Part shown: in pieces, positions 11,446 to 23,344 of the stretch
Layout: every line of letters starts with the position of its first letter
How positions within the stretch are numbered: position 1 is the stretch's first letter
Source: Oopsacas minuta
Lineage: Eukaryota > Porifera > Hexactinellida > Lyssacinosida > Leucopsacidae
DNA: 64,000 nucleotides
Direction of reading: 5' to 3'
Assembly (NCBI GenBank): GCA_024704765.1
Contig: JAKMXF010000307.1
Location: forward strand, 310,001-374,000
Translations under genes and position numbers: made by a program
Notes under the pieces: generated by a model
The model's input: only the letters and a program-made list of their open reading frames with translations
Databases searched by the model: none
Told to the model about the DNA's origin: nothing

Positions 11446-13595
11446 CTATTGTGGTATATGTCTCGCATCTTCTCCTGTTACTGAACACGAACTTTTAGTG
11501 ACTAATTGAATAGTTCTTTCAACAGCTTGTGTATGACATGGATATGCTGGAATTTCTAGTGGAGTACGTACACAATTAATTAGTACTTCTTTTGAGAGGT
11601 ATCTTGTAAAAGGCGGTTCTGTGATAAAAGAGGTTTCCCTATCAATCATATCCACATATGTTTCAGTAGTGAACCTAATTGAAGGAAGATTAAATGAGCG
11701 AATTTCAATCGGTCTAAATGATGAACTGTTAATTCGGATATCTAAAATAGTCTTCACTGCCTTTTGTCTAATTTGTTCATCATTATCTGCAAGCATCGAT
11801 AACAGGAGATTTCTGGATGACAAAAATATGAGTTTCTCTATATCACATCGCAAATTACTTCTTGGTCAGACTCCGATAGATCTCGCAGCAAAGATATCGC
11901 AAAAAACATATTTTTAGGTCCATCTGTGCAAATCGAGTTACTCCTGATTCTAAACCAAACTGGTGCATAATAATTCACAACAAAATTGACAAATTCGGCA
12001 TAATTCAGGTGTGGTTTGTATCGTAGAAATGTACGACCCAAGTAATCTGTTGGCCAGTGTTGTCCATCTAGCATGATGTAAAGGACCAGGTTGCATCGAT
12101 GCCAGTTCAGATGAGCAAATACCAGTCTGAACTGCATGGCAGATATTATATAGATATTTCTAATCTTTATTTAAATTCTTGAGACTATCGCAATCAATAA
12201 GTTGAGTTTTACCGCATAAAGGATGATACGCTGCAATTGGTTTGCAAGTAAAATCACAATTAAGTTCTTTACCAATTACTCCTTTAAAAGAATTGGGTCC
12301 ACTGGTTTTTCCATCTATTATTTGAAAGAGATGCCTCAATGGAAGTTCATTACCATGTAATTGGCAAATAAACCAGTGGAGTGGTTTTGTGAACTCTAGT
12401 TCAAGTAATCTAATACACCCATTGTAGATTCCAGTGTCAATTCGAACTCCATCAGCTCCAACCGCCATTAAATTTGAATTACGCTCCCTGCAAAGATCAG
12501 TCAATTCCTTTGCTATATCTTTGGCTTTACCAGAACTTGGTGTTATATGGGCAACATACTGATTCCCCGGTTCAGATAAGACAGTATAATGTTCTTCATT
12601 TGCAGTATCCTGATGCAAATGTCCATCTTCTCTTTCTACCAGTACTCGAGTTTGATCTTTACGGCCATCAAAATATATTGCAGATATATCATTGATAGTT
12701 TCGTGAGCCTCATTAGCCAATTCCTTTCTCACAGAGAATCTAGATCTACGGAGTTTGTTTCTATCAATAATTTGACTATCTTCTTCCTGTGTGATAATAC
12801 CGTAATCCTGCAGTACTGCGTTAGCTATAGCTGCGCCTGCCCGATCGCTAATTTGATATCTATCACACATTATGGCTAAATTTCGTAATTGATTATGATT
12901 ACGTGTATACTTGTGAGTATTAGATGTACTCGAGTCAAAAGATTCAAACTCTTCAAAGTCACATTCTATAAATTCTTGCGAAGGTTGAACTGCATGTAAT
13001 CTCTTCATTTCCCTTTCTTCTCTTTCATATTGTGCCTCTTTTCTTTTTTGTTTAACAAAATTTTTAGAGGTTGTCATGCAATCCAAGCTGGATATAAATA
13101 ATTTTCGAGCGTTTCGCTGATCAAAGAGAAATGGCCACTCACGGCGTGGTATCTTTTTATCGAGAGAGCAAAAACATTTACCTTCCTGAATTAGGCATTT
13201 GCAACTTGAGACATCGAACAAGACATTGAATTCGGAAATAATAGGCTGTATACGGTCAGGTTGTTGCTTGTTTTGGATACTTTTCCGTAGTATTTAGCTC
13301 TCTCAATAATATCAGAATTGATGTACTGTTTTATTTTGAGCTCTGATATAGTGGGTATGGAAGCCAAATTATAGATACGCACTAATACTTCAGTTAGTTC
13401 TTTCGCTATATCATCTCCAGTTGATTTAGAATCTTCATTTCTAAGCATTCTATAATGATTATATAGATCTAGTTTTGTTGGAAGTTGATTTTCTGCAATG
13501 GGTCCTGGAATAGCCAAAAATAGGATGAAATACTTTACTACGCGTGTTTTCTGCCATTTCAAAAATAAATATATTTTAGGAATATAATCACTCAA
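11446..13595 (-). pseudogene. Transposase-like gene of an unassigned superfamily, broken
   Basis: Collinear pieces on the minus strand: 13595-13191, 13221-12160 (353 codons), 12137-11838 and 11853-11446. In order they show VSSCKCLIQEGKCFCS (Cys-rich), NLAIMCDRYQISDRAGAA and AIYFDGRKDQTRVLVE. Then come VGADGVRIDTGIYNG, FICQLHGNELPLRHLF, PGPLHHARW, YYAPVWF and finally PAYPCHTQAVERTIQLVT. I recognise this as a protein family found in many copies in invertebrate genomes and usually left unnamed. The likely catalytic set is Asp in FDGRK, Asp in GADG, a C-x2-H motif in CQLH and Glu in QAVER, which would match RNase H-like transposases with a CxxH motif. That reading is inference. Breaks are a frameshift near 13215, a TAA near 12160 and shifts near 12000 and 11850. 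Confidence 0.8.
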
Positions 13596-13797
13596 TAATA
13601 TGAATGATTTGATCGAGCATTGATATAGATACTATAATTGACCATAAATTCCATGCTAGATAAATGGTAACTAAGTTAGAACAAGAGATAAGGAATGTTG
13701 GTAAAATTTCTTTGTGGTAACCTATTGAGGAATTTGGATCTAGATAAAGAAATATACTAAGTTTGGTGATTATATAAAAATTTTACTAAGAATATAG

Positions 13798-14166
13798 AAT
13801 TTTCAAATAATCGGAAAAAAGGGGGGTGGGTAATAATATTAGGGTATGATAGAATATGCAAAAGAAATCTTGATAACTTGAGTATCCTTAGACATAGAAA
13901 TTCGATTAATATACCATTCAATAGCAAATATGCGACTTACTATTACCAAATAATATTTATAAAGGGGCTAAGTCAAAGGAATTTGAAAATTCGGACAATA
14001 TAAAATCAATTTTGCGAAAGTGACACAGCAAAAATATAAAACCGCAAGGGTCAAATCGAAATATTTTTCAAATTTAAGTCTCGCATTTTCCTAGAAAATG
14101 GTAAAGGCAACTTTTCCCTTAGGTAGAAGTTGAACCGACGATTTATACTTTTCTCGATCCGGCCTA
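13798..14166 (-). repeat. Right terminal inverted repeat of the 3.1-kb element
   Basis: Partner of 11063-11431; same length, nearly identical in reverse complement, ending CGATCCGGCCTA beside the CTGGACAT duplication. Confidence 0.92.
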
Positions 14167-14174
14167 CTGGACAT

Positions 14175-14460
14175 CATACATCTTTAGCTGTAAGGCAAAA
14201 AATTAAAGATATGGGGTATGCACGAAGTTCCACATCCACCTTACCAACTGATATAGCCCCATGCGACTTCTGGCTGTCTAGAAAACTCAAAGACAACCTC
14301 TCCAGGCGCGAATTTTAGGATCGGCTCTTGCTTTGTTCGGGCAATTGACAGATACCTTGAAGTCAAACCCAATGATGAGTACAGGAAGACCTTTGAAAAT
14401 TGGATTAAAAGGCTAAATTCAGTTGTAGCGTATAAAGGAGACTACTTTGAACATTAATAG
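14175..14460 (+). pseudogene. mariner transposase, C-terminal part
   Basis: Continues the gene interrupted at 11054. It carries HHTSLAVRQKIKDMGY, then a decayed form of the Ser-Pro-Asp-Leu-Ala-Pro segment followed by CDFWLSRKLKD near 14250-14300 with the third catalytic Asp. It ends with a typical mariner tail, YKGDYFEH, before a stop near 14457. A stop at 14316-14318 interrupts the frame. Confidence 0.8.
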
Positions 14461-14532
14461 CAAAAATCACCAACTTTACACAAGTGTTTATAGTTTCAGT
14501 ATGGTATGATTAGTATTTATTGAATGCTCCTA

Positions 14533-15572
14533 TAACAGTGGAACGCAGGGACTTTACGCAGTTTTCAAAATTGAGTCTACGATTTAACAAAGTTTCAGTG
14601 ACAAATATCAACAACAAATATCTAATATAATTCGAACACATTGAAATATATTTTGCAAATTTCCCGAGAAATTTTGGAAAAAGTCTTAAATATCCGGTTT
14701 ACAGGTAGATATATGGAGGGTGAGAATTCATTATAAATTTATTTGAAAACATAGTAGAGACTTCAGTACACTTTCTATTAACCAAAACCTGCTAGGAAAT
14801 GTGCGATTTCATGCCATCATTAAGATACCAAAATTTCGTTTTGGTGAGGGAATTAGTTAATTTTAAGTGATAATATTTTGATCCTCTTCATTACGAATAT
14901 AATAAGTCTGTCGTAATTGGTTAAAACACATCATTGAAAAGGAAGACCCCTGACAACATAACAAATTTGAGACACGAATGGTAGGCTAAAACCTTGTCAG
15001 GTTTGAGTGAATTAAACATTACCAGGCAAATCACCTGATAAATCCAAAATGATTCTTTATGAAGTATGTAAGCAAGACCTATCAGAACAAATCCGAAATG
15101 AAATGAAGGGAAAAACTTCACGAAAGGTGCGGTCTGATATCAATCCTGGCGTACTTAAAAGATTGCTCAATGTGATACCAGATAGAATGAGGAAATATTT
15201 TGATGTGAAAGGAGGATACATTGGGAAATAGTCAAACTCCAATGTCACTATATAATCAGTATAAGTCAATATTTCAATAGGAAAGTTTCTAGAATACAAC
15301 CATTTAATTTTCTCTTCCATAATTCGAATATAGCAGCATTAGTTAAATGGCTAGAAAATATACACGGCATTTAATTCTGGAGAATAGAATGATCATGACT
15401 ATACCAACAAATTATTGATTATTTCTTTATTGAATGAAAAACATTAAAATGTAAGAAATGCAATTGTAAATTGTGGAATTCATGAATACAGTTAACTAAA
15501 ACTGCAAAAAACAGAGGAAGGTATTGAATTTAAAGAAAATAGTGTGAAAACTGGGGAATAGGATTATAACAC
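14533..15572. other. No gene recognised; one coding-like frame
   Basis: AT-rich. A 60-codon plus-strand frame at 15049-15231 (CKQDLSEQIRNEMKGK, then KRLLNVIPDRMRKYFD) has a protein-like composition, but I do not recognise it. The opposite strand is also open there. Confidence 0.35.
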
Positions 15573-17797
15573 AGGCCTACATAAAAATGTTATATTACAG
15601 TTGTTTATATATTTTGATCACTGATTTAGACTAATTTAGGTGAGCTGATTGTGAATATCTATTCAGTTTTTTCACAACCATATAGGTACATTTTCAGGAA
15701 AATTTCGATTTTTGCCAAAAATTCATTATGATTACATATTATAACAATAACATTATGTTCATAGTATATATATTCAAATAGTCTTATTTGCTTATTGGTT
15801 TTTAACTAGTCTGTTATTCTTTTTTGTTGATATGTCGAAAAGAAAGTGTTTCAATTCTCCAGACATTTTTGTTATATTTGTGGTTTCTATACTCCGAAAC
15901 CTCAGATGCAGAATATTACTGAATTTGTGAATAGAGCTTACCATGCGTATTTCAAAGTTAAGCTGGGCAACTAGGACAAAAGTTGGGCACCTCATAAGGT
16001 CTGTAAATCTTGTATAGAATTATTGAGGTATTGGAGTAAGGGCAAAGAGAAACACCTCCCTTTCGGAATTCCTATGATTTGGAGAGAATCAAAAAATCAT
16101 TTCGATGATTGTTATTTCTGCATGGTAAATGTTATGGGCTGCAAAAAGAGTGACAGACACCTGCTGAATTACCCAAATTTAGAATCTGCTATTCGACCAG
16201 TCCCTCATTGTAGTGATCTACCTTGTACCAATATTCATAGAATTTCTCGGACTCTATGATGATGAAGATGGTGCCAATTCGGGAGAAGTCAATGATCATG
16301 ACTGTGAATATGATGTTGATTTTCAAGGTCCTTCCTCGGAGCCTTCTCTCTTTCACCAAGCGGAATTGAATGATTTAATTCGTGACCTTGACCTCTGGAA
16401 AGAATCTTCTGAGTTGCTTGCATCTAGATTGAAAGAAAAGATTCTACTCCATCAAGGAACAAAGGTAATATTATATCGTTACAGGGAGCAAGAGTTTCAA
16501 CAGTATTTCTGCGAAAAGAATGGTTTGGTGTTTTGTCCAGATGTTGAGGGTCTTCTACTAGCAATGGGAGTTCCGAACTACAATCCAAGTAACTGGAGGC
16601 TGTTTATTGACAACTCCAAAAGGAGTCTGAAATGTGTACTACTCTATAATGGAAATATATTCGGTTCAATTCATATAGGATATTCAGTTGAACTTAAAGA
16701 TGAGTACAATAAATGTGAAAGAAATAATAGAGATTATTAACTACTCTGCACATGATTGGGTCATCTGTGTTGATCTCAAAATGGTCAACTTTCTATTAGG
16801 ACAACAAGCTGGGTTCACTAAGTACCCCTGTTTTCTTTGTTATTGGGACAGTAGAGATAGGAACCGGCATTGGATAAGGGAAAAGTGGCCTCCGAGAGAA
16901 TGTTTGAAAGTTGGGGACAAAAATGTTATTAATAACCCTCTGGTGCATACACATAAAATAATTCTACCTCCTCTCCACATTAAGCTTGGTTTAATGAAGC
17001 AATTCATCGAAGCACTGGATAAAGACAGATACTGTTTCAAGTATATCCGAAATTATTTTCCAGGAATCAGTGAAGAGAAGAAAAAGGCAGGGATATTTGA
17101 AGGTCCACAGATTCGCAAGTTACTTAGGGACAACTGCTTCAAAGATTCAATGAATGAGGAAGAGAAGAGAGCGTGGCAGGCTTTCTCTAATGTCGTTTAT
17201 AATTTCCTTGGTATTAAAAAGGCATCCAACTACAAAAAACTAGTCACAGAGTTAGTCGACAGCTATCATGCTCTTGGCTGTAATATGAGTATTAAAATTC
17301 ATTATTTGAGAGACCTTCTTGATAGATTTCCGGATAATCTAGGTGATATGAGTGAAGAATAAAGTGAACGATTCCATCAAGACATAAAAGTGATGGAACA
17401 GCGATATCAAGGAAGATGGGACACACATATGATGGCAGATTACTGTTGGTGCCTAAAAAGAGATTGTCCTAACGACAACGTTCAAGAAAGTCAAACAAGA
17501 GAAAATCTTTAGATTGAATAGTGCTGATATTACATGTTTATAGTATCACTTTCTTCCATTCATATTAGTAACAATCGTATCATTATTCTTAGTGAATGAA
17601 ATATTGATATTTTCAGAAATTTAATTGATCCAATCTAACATATAAAGGTTGAAACTAATTTTTCTCTATAAATTTAGTAATAGGATTGTGAGATAACTTG
17701 ACGTATTAGAGAGAAACTGACTAAATAATCGGAATCAGCAACACAGAATTAGTGTATGTCAGTTGACAAAATCAATACAACTATAAAGTGTAGGCCT
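15573..17797 (+). mobile_element. 2.2-kb element with AGGCCT ends, copy 1
   Basis: Nearly identical to 34244-36475 in reverse complement. By eye there are only a few substitutions and one 7-bp length difference near 17487. Homology stops abruptly at both ends at the same inverted motif: ACAGGCCTACA on the left and, in reverse complement, ACAGGCCTACA on the right. Such sharp, symmetrical limits indicate a transposon and not a general duplication. I could not find a convincing target-site duplication. The element carries one gene, present in both copies with the same defects. Confidence 0.82.
15832..17512 (+). pseudogene. Cys-rich transposase-like gene of the 2.2-kb element, copy 1
   Basis: The best start is the ATG at 15832. 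The N-terminal module has CYICG and, about 50 residues on, WAPHKVCKSC, a four-Cys arrangement reminiscent of ZAD zinc modules. Then follow GIPMIWRESKNHFDDCYFC, an acidic linker, LNDLIRDLDLWKESSELLAS and NWRLFIDNSKRSLKCVLL. The rest contains CVDLKMVNFLLGQQ, YPCFLCYWDSR, LPPLHIKLGLMK and SERFHQDI. Candidate catalytic residues are Asp in FIDNSK, Asp in CVDLK and Glu in SERFHQD (inference). Defects are a frameshift just before CYICG, TAG within the segment before DKSWAPH, shifts near 16240 and 16710, and TAA at 17360-17362. Copy 1 also lost 7 bp near its 3' end. Confidence 0.8.
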
Positions 17798-18089
17798 GTT
17801 TAAGTTATATATATTCGGGAAGTACCTCATTGGGGAAAGTTCTCCGGGTATCACTACCACCACCTGATTATCCTGAACAAATTCATTGAAAGATCCTACC
17901 GTTGTCACTATAGCATGAGGGGGTGTAGAAAGGTTACCAGAACTTATACATAACCATTTAACATGACCCACAATCCGAAACTTCATGATATACATATATC
18001 TAAATGGTGCTCTTAGAAATATCACAAACTAAATCATTCCTAGTTTCAAATTTCAAAATATGTCACCTCAAGCTGGTTATAGTTACAGA
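17798..18089. other. No gene recognised
   Basis: Short spacer between the 2.2-kb element and a mariner fossil. Confidence 0.4.
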
Positions 18090-19140
18090 ACCACTGGTTG
18101 GAAATTCAAATGTGAGGAGAGAGGCGTGATCAAGTTCCTTTTGTTGTGAAGGCGAGAAGGGGTCCGACATAGTAAAGCGATTGAAAGCTGTTTACGGTGT
18201 CAGAGCTCTAGAAGAACCGTCATACATGACTGGATGGAATATTTTCGTTCTGGCCGAAATGCCTTGAAATTTACAAACGGTGCTAGTCAAATATCATCCG
18301 TCACTTAATAGAACATCAATCGAGTAGATGAATTGTTTCAAGCAGATCGAAGAACCACTTTGAAACTTCTGGAGAATTGTACAGAAATATTAAGGCCTCG
18401 TACTGTTGAAATATTACGCAACATCTTAAGACATATTAATATATATGCTAGATGATAAATAAAATGCGAAATAAGGATCAGAAAAGTACCCGCATAGAAT
18501 TAGTGAGGATATGCACATACGGTATAATACAAAACAAAAGTTTCTCAAAGGAATGCTATGGACGAAACATGAGCAGATTTCTATGATTCAGGGGACAAAA
18601 CAGTAAAATTCTCAGTGGAACCACACCCTGAAAAAGTTTAAGGTTGAGGAATCACAAGAGAAGCAAGGTATGGCGTCAATATTATGAGATTTCAGAGAGT
18701 TATACTCGTAGACTGCTTGTCAAAGGCACAAACGATCAATTGAGATTAATTTATCAACATTCTAGTGGAGAAACTGCATCCTGCAATTACAAAATCATAC
18801 GGGAAGATTAGGAAAAGGGATTCTGTTAGACATGGATAATGAAAGACCGAATACTGCAACCAATTCAATAGCAAATATTCATGATTTAGGTTATGAAATA
18901 CAACCCCATCCACGGTATTCACCTGATCTGGCACCTAGCGACTATGCACTATTCAATACACTAAAATGACACTGAAGGGTACATTACAGCTCTAATTCTG
19001 CCATTGAAAGTTCAATTTATTGTTGGGTTCGCAGTTCCCCCAGAATGTTACGAAAATGCATATGCAGATTGGGCGGAGCGCTGGAAAAAGTGTTCAGCAG
19101 TTCAAGGGGAACACTTTGATATTTTATACAAAGTATCAAA
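18090..19140 (+). pseudogene. Fossil mariner transposase
   Basis: A heavily decayed reading on the plus strand. It includes VHDWMEYFRSGRNA near 18220 (end of the second helix-turn-helix), a Lys/Arg-rich middle with many stops, LDMDNERPNTATNSI near 18830-18870 in place of the usual HDNARPHTA block, and HPRYSPDLAPSDYALF near 18905-18950. It finishes near 19130 with the remnant of the Gly-Glu-His-Phe tail. The third catalytic Asp is kept in PSDYALF. I could not identify terminal repeats. It is clearly older than the other mariners here. Confidence 0.75.
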
Positions 19141-21428
19141 ATATTTCATAAAAATTCATATATTCTATAGTGAATAACTTGAATTATTCTACCCCTTAGT
19201 ACAGATTGATAATCTATAATTTTCTGGTCAGAATTCTGTGTTTATTCCATATTTGTTAACAGAATGCGTACCGAACTGTTATATTAGAGATGAGTAAAGG
19301 AACACTAAATTTAATCAATTCGTTTTAACCTATTCTAGCACCAGAAACAAGATTTTTGTTATTTGACGTCAAATATACACATACTTTAACCAGCGTAGTT
19401 GGAAAATATGTGACATGTACATCCCTATATGATTATGTAAAGCAAAAAAATATTTGATCATCGTATCACCTTATCACTTAAATTGGAAACATGGGAATAA
19501 TGGCAGCTACTTTCCCCGGTGAATTTCTTGCAAGATCTCCCATACTTCAACAAAAATATCAGAGGACTTTTCAGTATTCAATATATCAATTTCTATAACA
19601 GGAAACTCTTAAAACTCTCGATTAGGAGAGTTGAATGAAGTCCAAACTCTCTAATAGCAACATGGCTATGTCAACCAAATTAATGTATCATTGTTCAAAA
19701 TGGCTTGTTGGAAAAAAGATATACTAGATATATTGACATGTCGATACCAACATGGGGTGCGTTTTAGCATGTCGGAGAATTCTAAAAATGAGAGATTTAG
19801 CATCTCTACATGAAGATTTACTGTGAAGATGCAAAAATGGAGTGAAAATTTAATCTCGACCTGTGATAAAACAGAGACTCCCAAGTACCAATGAGAGTTC
19901 GCATTTCGGAAGTTACGTGATGAATTTTGATGGAATGAGAACATTTAGAGATGGAAACACATCCTGAGAACTGAGTGCACATTAATGTTTTATCCAAAAC
20001 GATGAAGTCAGTTCGAACTGGAAATAGTTGGCTCACATAAGTTCTTTTCACAGATGTCGTAATTCCTGAGACACCACCAAAATATGGAACGTTCCAGATC
20101 GAGATCCTCATTTGAGTGATAAGAATGGGATCATCGACCCGTATACAAGCAGGAGAGTGAACGGATCACCTACAATGTCAGATATAGTATACATTACCAC
20201 TTTTGAGATGATATGCCGCCAATGTATGAATATAAGATGATGTACACAACTTGCATTTGAAACTTTTAACTATACAGTTATGGATTGGGAATTCCGGTTA
20301 CGAAAGGTACAGAGGTTGGGCTACGAACGGAATATATACGTACATATAAATATAGTTGGACAGCTTAGCAACTTTATGTGCACATCTCGGATAAAAGCAC
20401 CAAACATATCGATATATCACCCATGACCATAGATACTGATTTTCGATAGGAACAACTTACGACGGATACATTTTGATCCTTCTGGCCTTTGGGGATATAG
20501 CAATTTCGCCGATAGATCCGCAAAGCTATTTCATCTTCAAATCGAATCGAATCGACTTTTAAACTCCAGATTCCTAATCAGTATCAAATTTCCAGTAATT
20601 AGATGGGTCACATAAGCATATTTAGAGATACTTTTATTTCAGGATTGTAATAATATTCCATTCTCATAATTTGTCCTAACTTCATCGTGTGGCCCCTCGT
20701 TCTACGCTATTAGTCATCAAGTTTGCCTAAATTTATGAACAAACATTTGTATATACGATTCATTATATATTTTTTGCTTTCTTAAGTATAACCACACAAA
20801 TATACAATAAAGTGGAACCGTGCCGCAGCCAGCTTTGGTAGATTACTGATATACGGGTGGCACATGAATGGGGTAGGTGACGCGAATATGGAGACGGTAG
20901 TGAGACATAACCAGATGCAACGTTAAATAGGCAGACCATTACTTGGTCCGAAGATGTTTGAACAATTTTTGCTCGTTTAGTATAACTAAGAAATCCATAG
21001 TATCAGATGTATTTGAGAGAAAATTCGTACGATTCATTTGATAAAACAATAAACAGAAAAGAAAAGAAATTTGATAGAGGATCTGAACAGAGGATACTTT
21101 GTTGATAGGTTTCATTGATCTGTAATGTTTGTAGATATTTGTCCGTAGAGATAAATATGTACAAACATTACAAATGTTTCCTCTTGGTATAATCTTGCAT
21201 TGACATATATAAGTATTATATTATAAAGAAATGTTCCTGTAGTAAGATTACAAATGTATATATTAATATCGTAGAATATCTATCGCCCCATCAAAATACG
21301 CGTATTGTTTCAGACGCCGTTGTGCAATCTATGGCCTCAAAATTATGAGGCAAACCAACTATTCCATGAAAATATTTACATTATGTGGATCCAGTCCTTA
21401 GTTCACGAAATAGCCAAATTAAGGTTAC
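19141..21428. other. No gene recognised; intronic
   Basis: AT-rich, downstream of the 21429 splice donor on the minus strand. The 97-codon minus-strand frame at 19818-20111 has no domain I can name and lacks a clear pair of splice sites. A missing exon linking 21429 to 8342 should lie somewhere between 8343 and 21428. Confidence 0.4.
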
Positions 21429-21695
21429 CTTGACGTTGCCATGGTATAAAAGAATTCCATGATTGTTAAAAGATCCAATATAGTCCTTAATCATCCCTAA
21501 ATATATATTGTTATTTGCTTCCATTGGCAAATCTTTCAGATGCTTCTTCGCAGATTGTAGAGCTGATATTTGTACATCAGAATTACAGTGTAATTGAATA
21601 TTTTTCAAAAGCAAATGATACTGACTGAGACGTTGGATTGGGGCAATCAACAAGTCCTCCAAAGAAAATCTTTCCTTTAAAAAGTTTTGTCTGTC
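21429..21695 (-). CDS. RhoGEF exon: C-terminal half of the DH domain and start of PH
   Basis: A 267-bp exon (89 codons, phase 0 at both ends) bounded by ttttag|GAC and AAG|gtaacc. The frame starts DRQNFLKERFSLEDLLIAPI and continues with QRLSQYHLLLKNIQ. This is the hallmark helix of Dbl-homology domains, where the PIQR and LLLK positions line the Rho-GTPase contact. It ends IKDYIGSFNNHGILLYHGNV, typical of the first strand of the following PH domain. It joins in phase with the exon at 62123-62434, whose last residues HGSFFQ precede DRQNF exactly as FFQ precedes the equivalent segment in DH domains of the Dbs type. The product should catalyse GDP release from a Rho, Rac or Cdc42 GTPase near membranes. 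The subfamily is uncertain. Confidence 0.88.
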
Positions 21696-21856
21696 CTAAA
21701 AATATACTGATATAAATGACAACAAGACAGGCAAAAATTGATATTGTGTTTAGAAAATATGCCTCGAAAACATGTGAGGACATAAGAGTTTCGGGGCCAG
21801 AGGCCCAGGATGTGAAGTTGTCATAAAGTTAAACAATAAAATTTTGGTTCTATTTT

Positions 21857-22030
21857 AGAGTGGCAGCCGCATATTAGGGGCAGGTTGGGAGGAAATGTTT
21901 GTTCCGATTAATCGATCATGTGTATATTGATGGATTCAAACATTTTCGTGGTCTCATAACCAGAAATATCTTAATGACTATTACAATATTCTGGTTATTG
22001 GGACTAGGAAAGATGCATCTTTGTAGCATG
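21857..22030 (+). repeat. Partial copy of the pogo/Tigger-like short element
   Basis: AGAGTGGCAGCCGC at the left matches the CAGTGGAAGTCGC end of the element at 30050. Inside, TTCCGATTAATCGATCAT and CATAACCAGAAATATCTTA correspond to the same element's GTCCCGATTAACAGATCAT and CATAACCAGAAATATCTTA. The right half is not recognisable. Confidence 0.75.
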
Positions 22031-23342
22031 TGTATAAAAGTCGAAGCTGCAAATGATATGCAAATGCCTAGTCATAATAACAAACAAGTGATTTTAATAT
22101 TATGATAGAACCAATAGCTTGAAAGTAAAAGAGGACAAACCACTATTTTAGGATATAGAACGAAGGAAACTCCATTATTTTTGTTAACATACTGTAATTT
22201 CAATACACTTTTTAGCCTCTCTATGGGTTTACGGTTACCCCAATGAAGAACACAACTAGGGGTTGAAGCAGAGATAATACCCATCCCATAAAATGTACCA
22301 TGACGGTTTAATGTTGCAACATTACGGTCAACGTAGTCAGCAACCCACCGTATAAAGATTCCTGGGAATGTGTATTCAAATTGTCATCTCAATCTTGACT
22401 TATTAAAACAGAATGCTTGGATCTAGTTACTTCGCCACAAGGCAAATTGAACCCAAGTCTGTAAGTTCATTTACCAACAATTTATATCCTAAGATATGAT
22501 GTAATCCAATACCAAGGCCAAAGATATTTTGTTCAACTTGAGATTGAATAATAGTTCAGAATAAAAAATGAACAGTTTCAAGCAATTTGGTAGCCAATCT
22601 GAAAATTTTCAACGTATTCAACTTCATAATTGCTCGGGTATTATTTATTGTTGCATTTAATTCCTCGGATCTCTGACATTGTGACCTTGGCTGCAGGGAC
22701 AGCCATCCGTCAAGACTCTGTTTGTTAATCCTGCATTCCCTTATTGTAACACTTGCCATACATTGAGTAGTTAGCCATGCTACGTACACATATAAATCTG
22801 CGAACAATATTTCTGTGCAACATATACTGAGTCTTAGTAAGGCTCAATAGATTTGGCTCATCCATTTCACATTATACTCTTACTTTCCTTCGACTAAGAA
22901 TCTCAGTTTTTTCGTGAAGCTCTTTAAGCGTGTAAAGTCCTGCATCTTTTTAGAGCCAAAAACACATCATGTTGAATAATTCGGTAACCCTCCTTTTCAG
23001 AGCACATAAAACTGTGATGTAGACTCTCATGATGATGTATTCATCATAAATATAATTACAATCTTTGTGCAATGTCGCTTTTTGTGTTACTAGGTTTAAC
23101 TTCCATAGAGTCTTAGTCCAAAATCGAATCACTAAGTATTGTCTCGTATCTTCGACTGTTCTATAATCCAAGGACGAAAAGTGATTGCTGTCACCATAAA
23201 GGTGACCTATTTTCGCATGTTGCTCATGAAAGTAGCCTACTGCAATAAATGAATTACTTTATTTACCAAGAAAAGGGCTTCATAGAAAGGGGCAGTTTCT
23301 ATATTTGATGCACGTCAGTACGAGTACTCATCTCTGTCCAAA
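22031..23342. other. No gene recognised
   Basis: AT-rich intron of the RhoGEF gene. Short open frames only, none with motifs. Confidence 0.4.
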
Positions 23343-23344
23343 TA

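Larger units (their letters stand above)
11063..14166 (-). mobile_element. 3.1-kb DNA transposon with 369-bp terminal inverted repeats and 8-bp target duplication
   Basis: The ends are TAGGCCGGATCGAG on the left and its exact reverse complement on the right. The 8-bp sequence CTGGACAT flanks the element directly (11055-11062 and 14167-14174). Both terminal repeats are 369 bp and differ at only a few positions, implying recent insertion. One gene lies inside on the minus strand, broken by a stop and frameshifts. An 8-bp duplication with TAGG-like tips recalls hAT or P-type elements, but 369-bp repeats and the encoded protein do not fit a classic hAT. I do not know an established family name. 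Confidence 0.9.
10085..14532 (+). mobile_element. mariner-family element split by a 3.1-kb insertion
   Basis: The left end at 10085 begins CAGGAGCATTCAATA and is preceded by TA. The right end, in reverse complement, reads AGGAGCATTCAATAAATACT next to TA at 14533-14534. Removing the insertion at 11063-14166 and one copy of its 8-bp duplication leaves about 1.34 kb, a normal mariner length. The transposase is in two parts on the plus strand (10320-11054 and 14175-14460) that are collinear across the insertion. The mariner is therefore the older element and the 3.1-kb element landed inside its catalytic region. Confidence 0.9.

Noticed and set aside
12474-12879. Plus-strand open frames inside the 3.1-kb element
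   Set aside because: They lie opposite the transposase-like gene, whose motifs are on the minus strand.
16840-17040. Open frame opposite the 2.2-kb element gene, also at 35008-35208
   Set aside because: Shadow frame on the opposite strand of the recognised coding sequence.
15570-17802. Search for an 8-bp target duplication around the 2.2-kb copies
   Set aside because: The best candidates (TTATAACA against TTTAAGTT, and GATAACAG against GTGAATAC) match too poorly to claim one.
19818-20111. 97-codon minus-strand frame considered as the missing PH exon
   Set aside because: No matching donor and acceptor in phase, and no convincing PH pattern.
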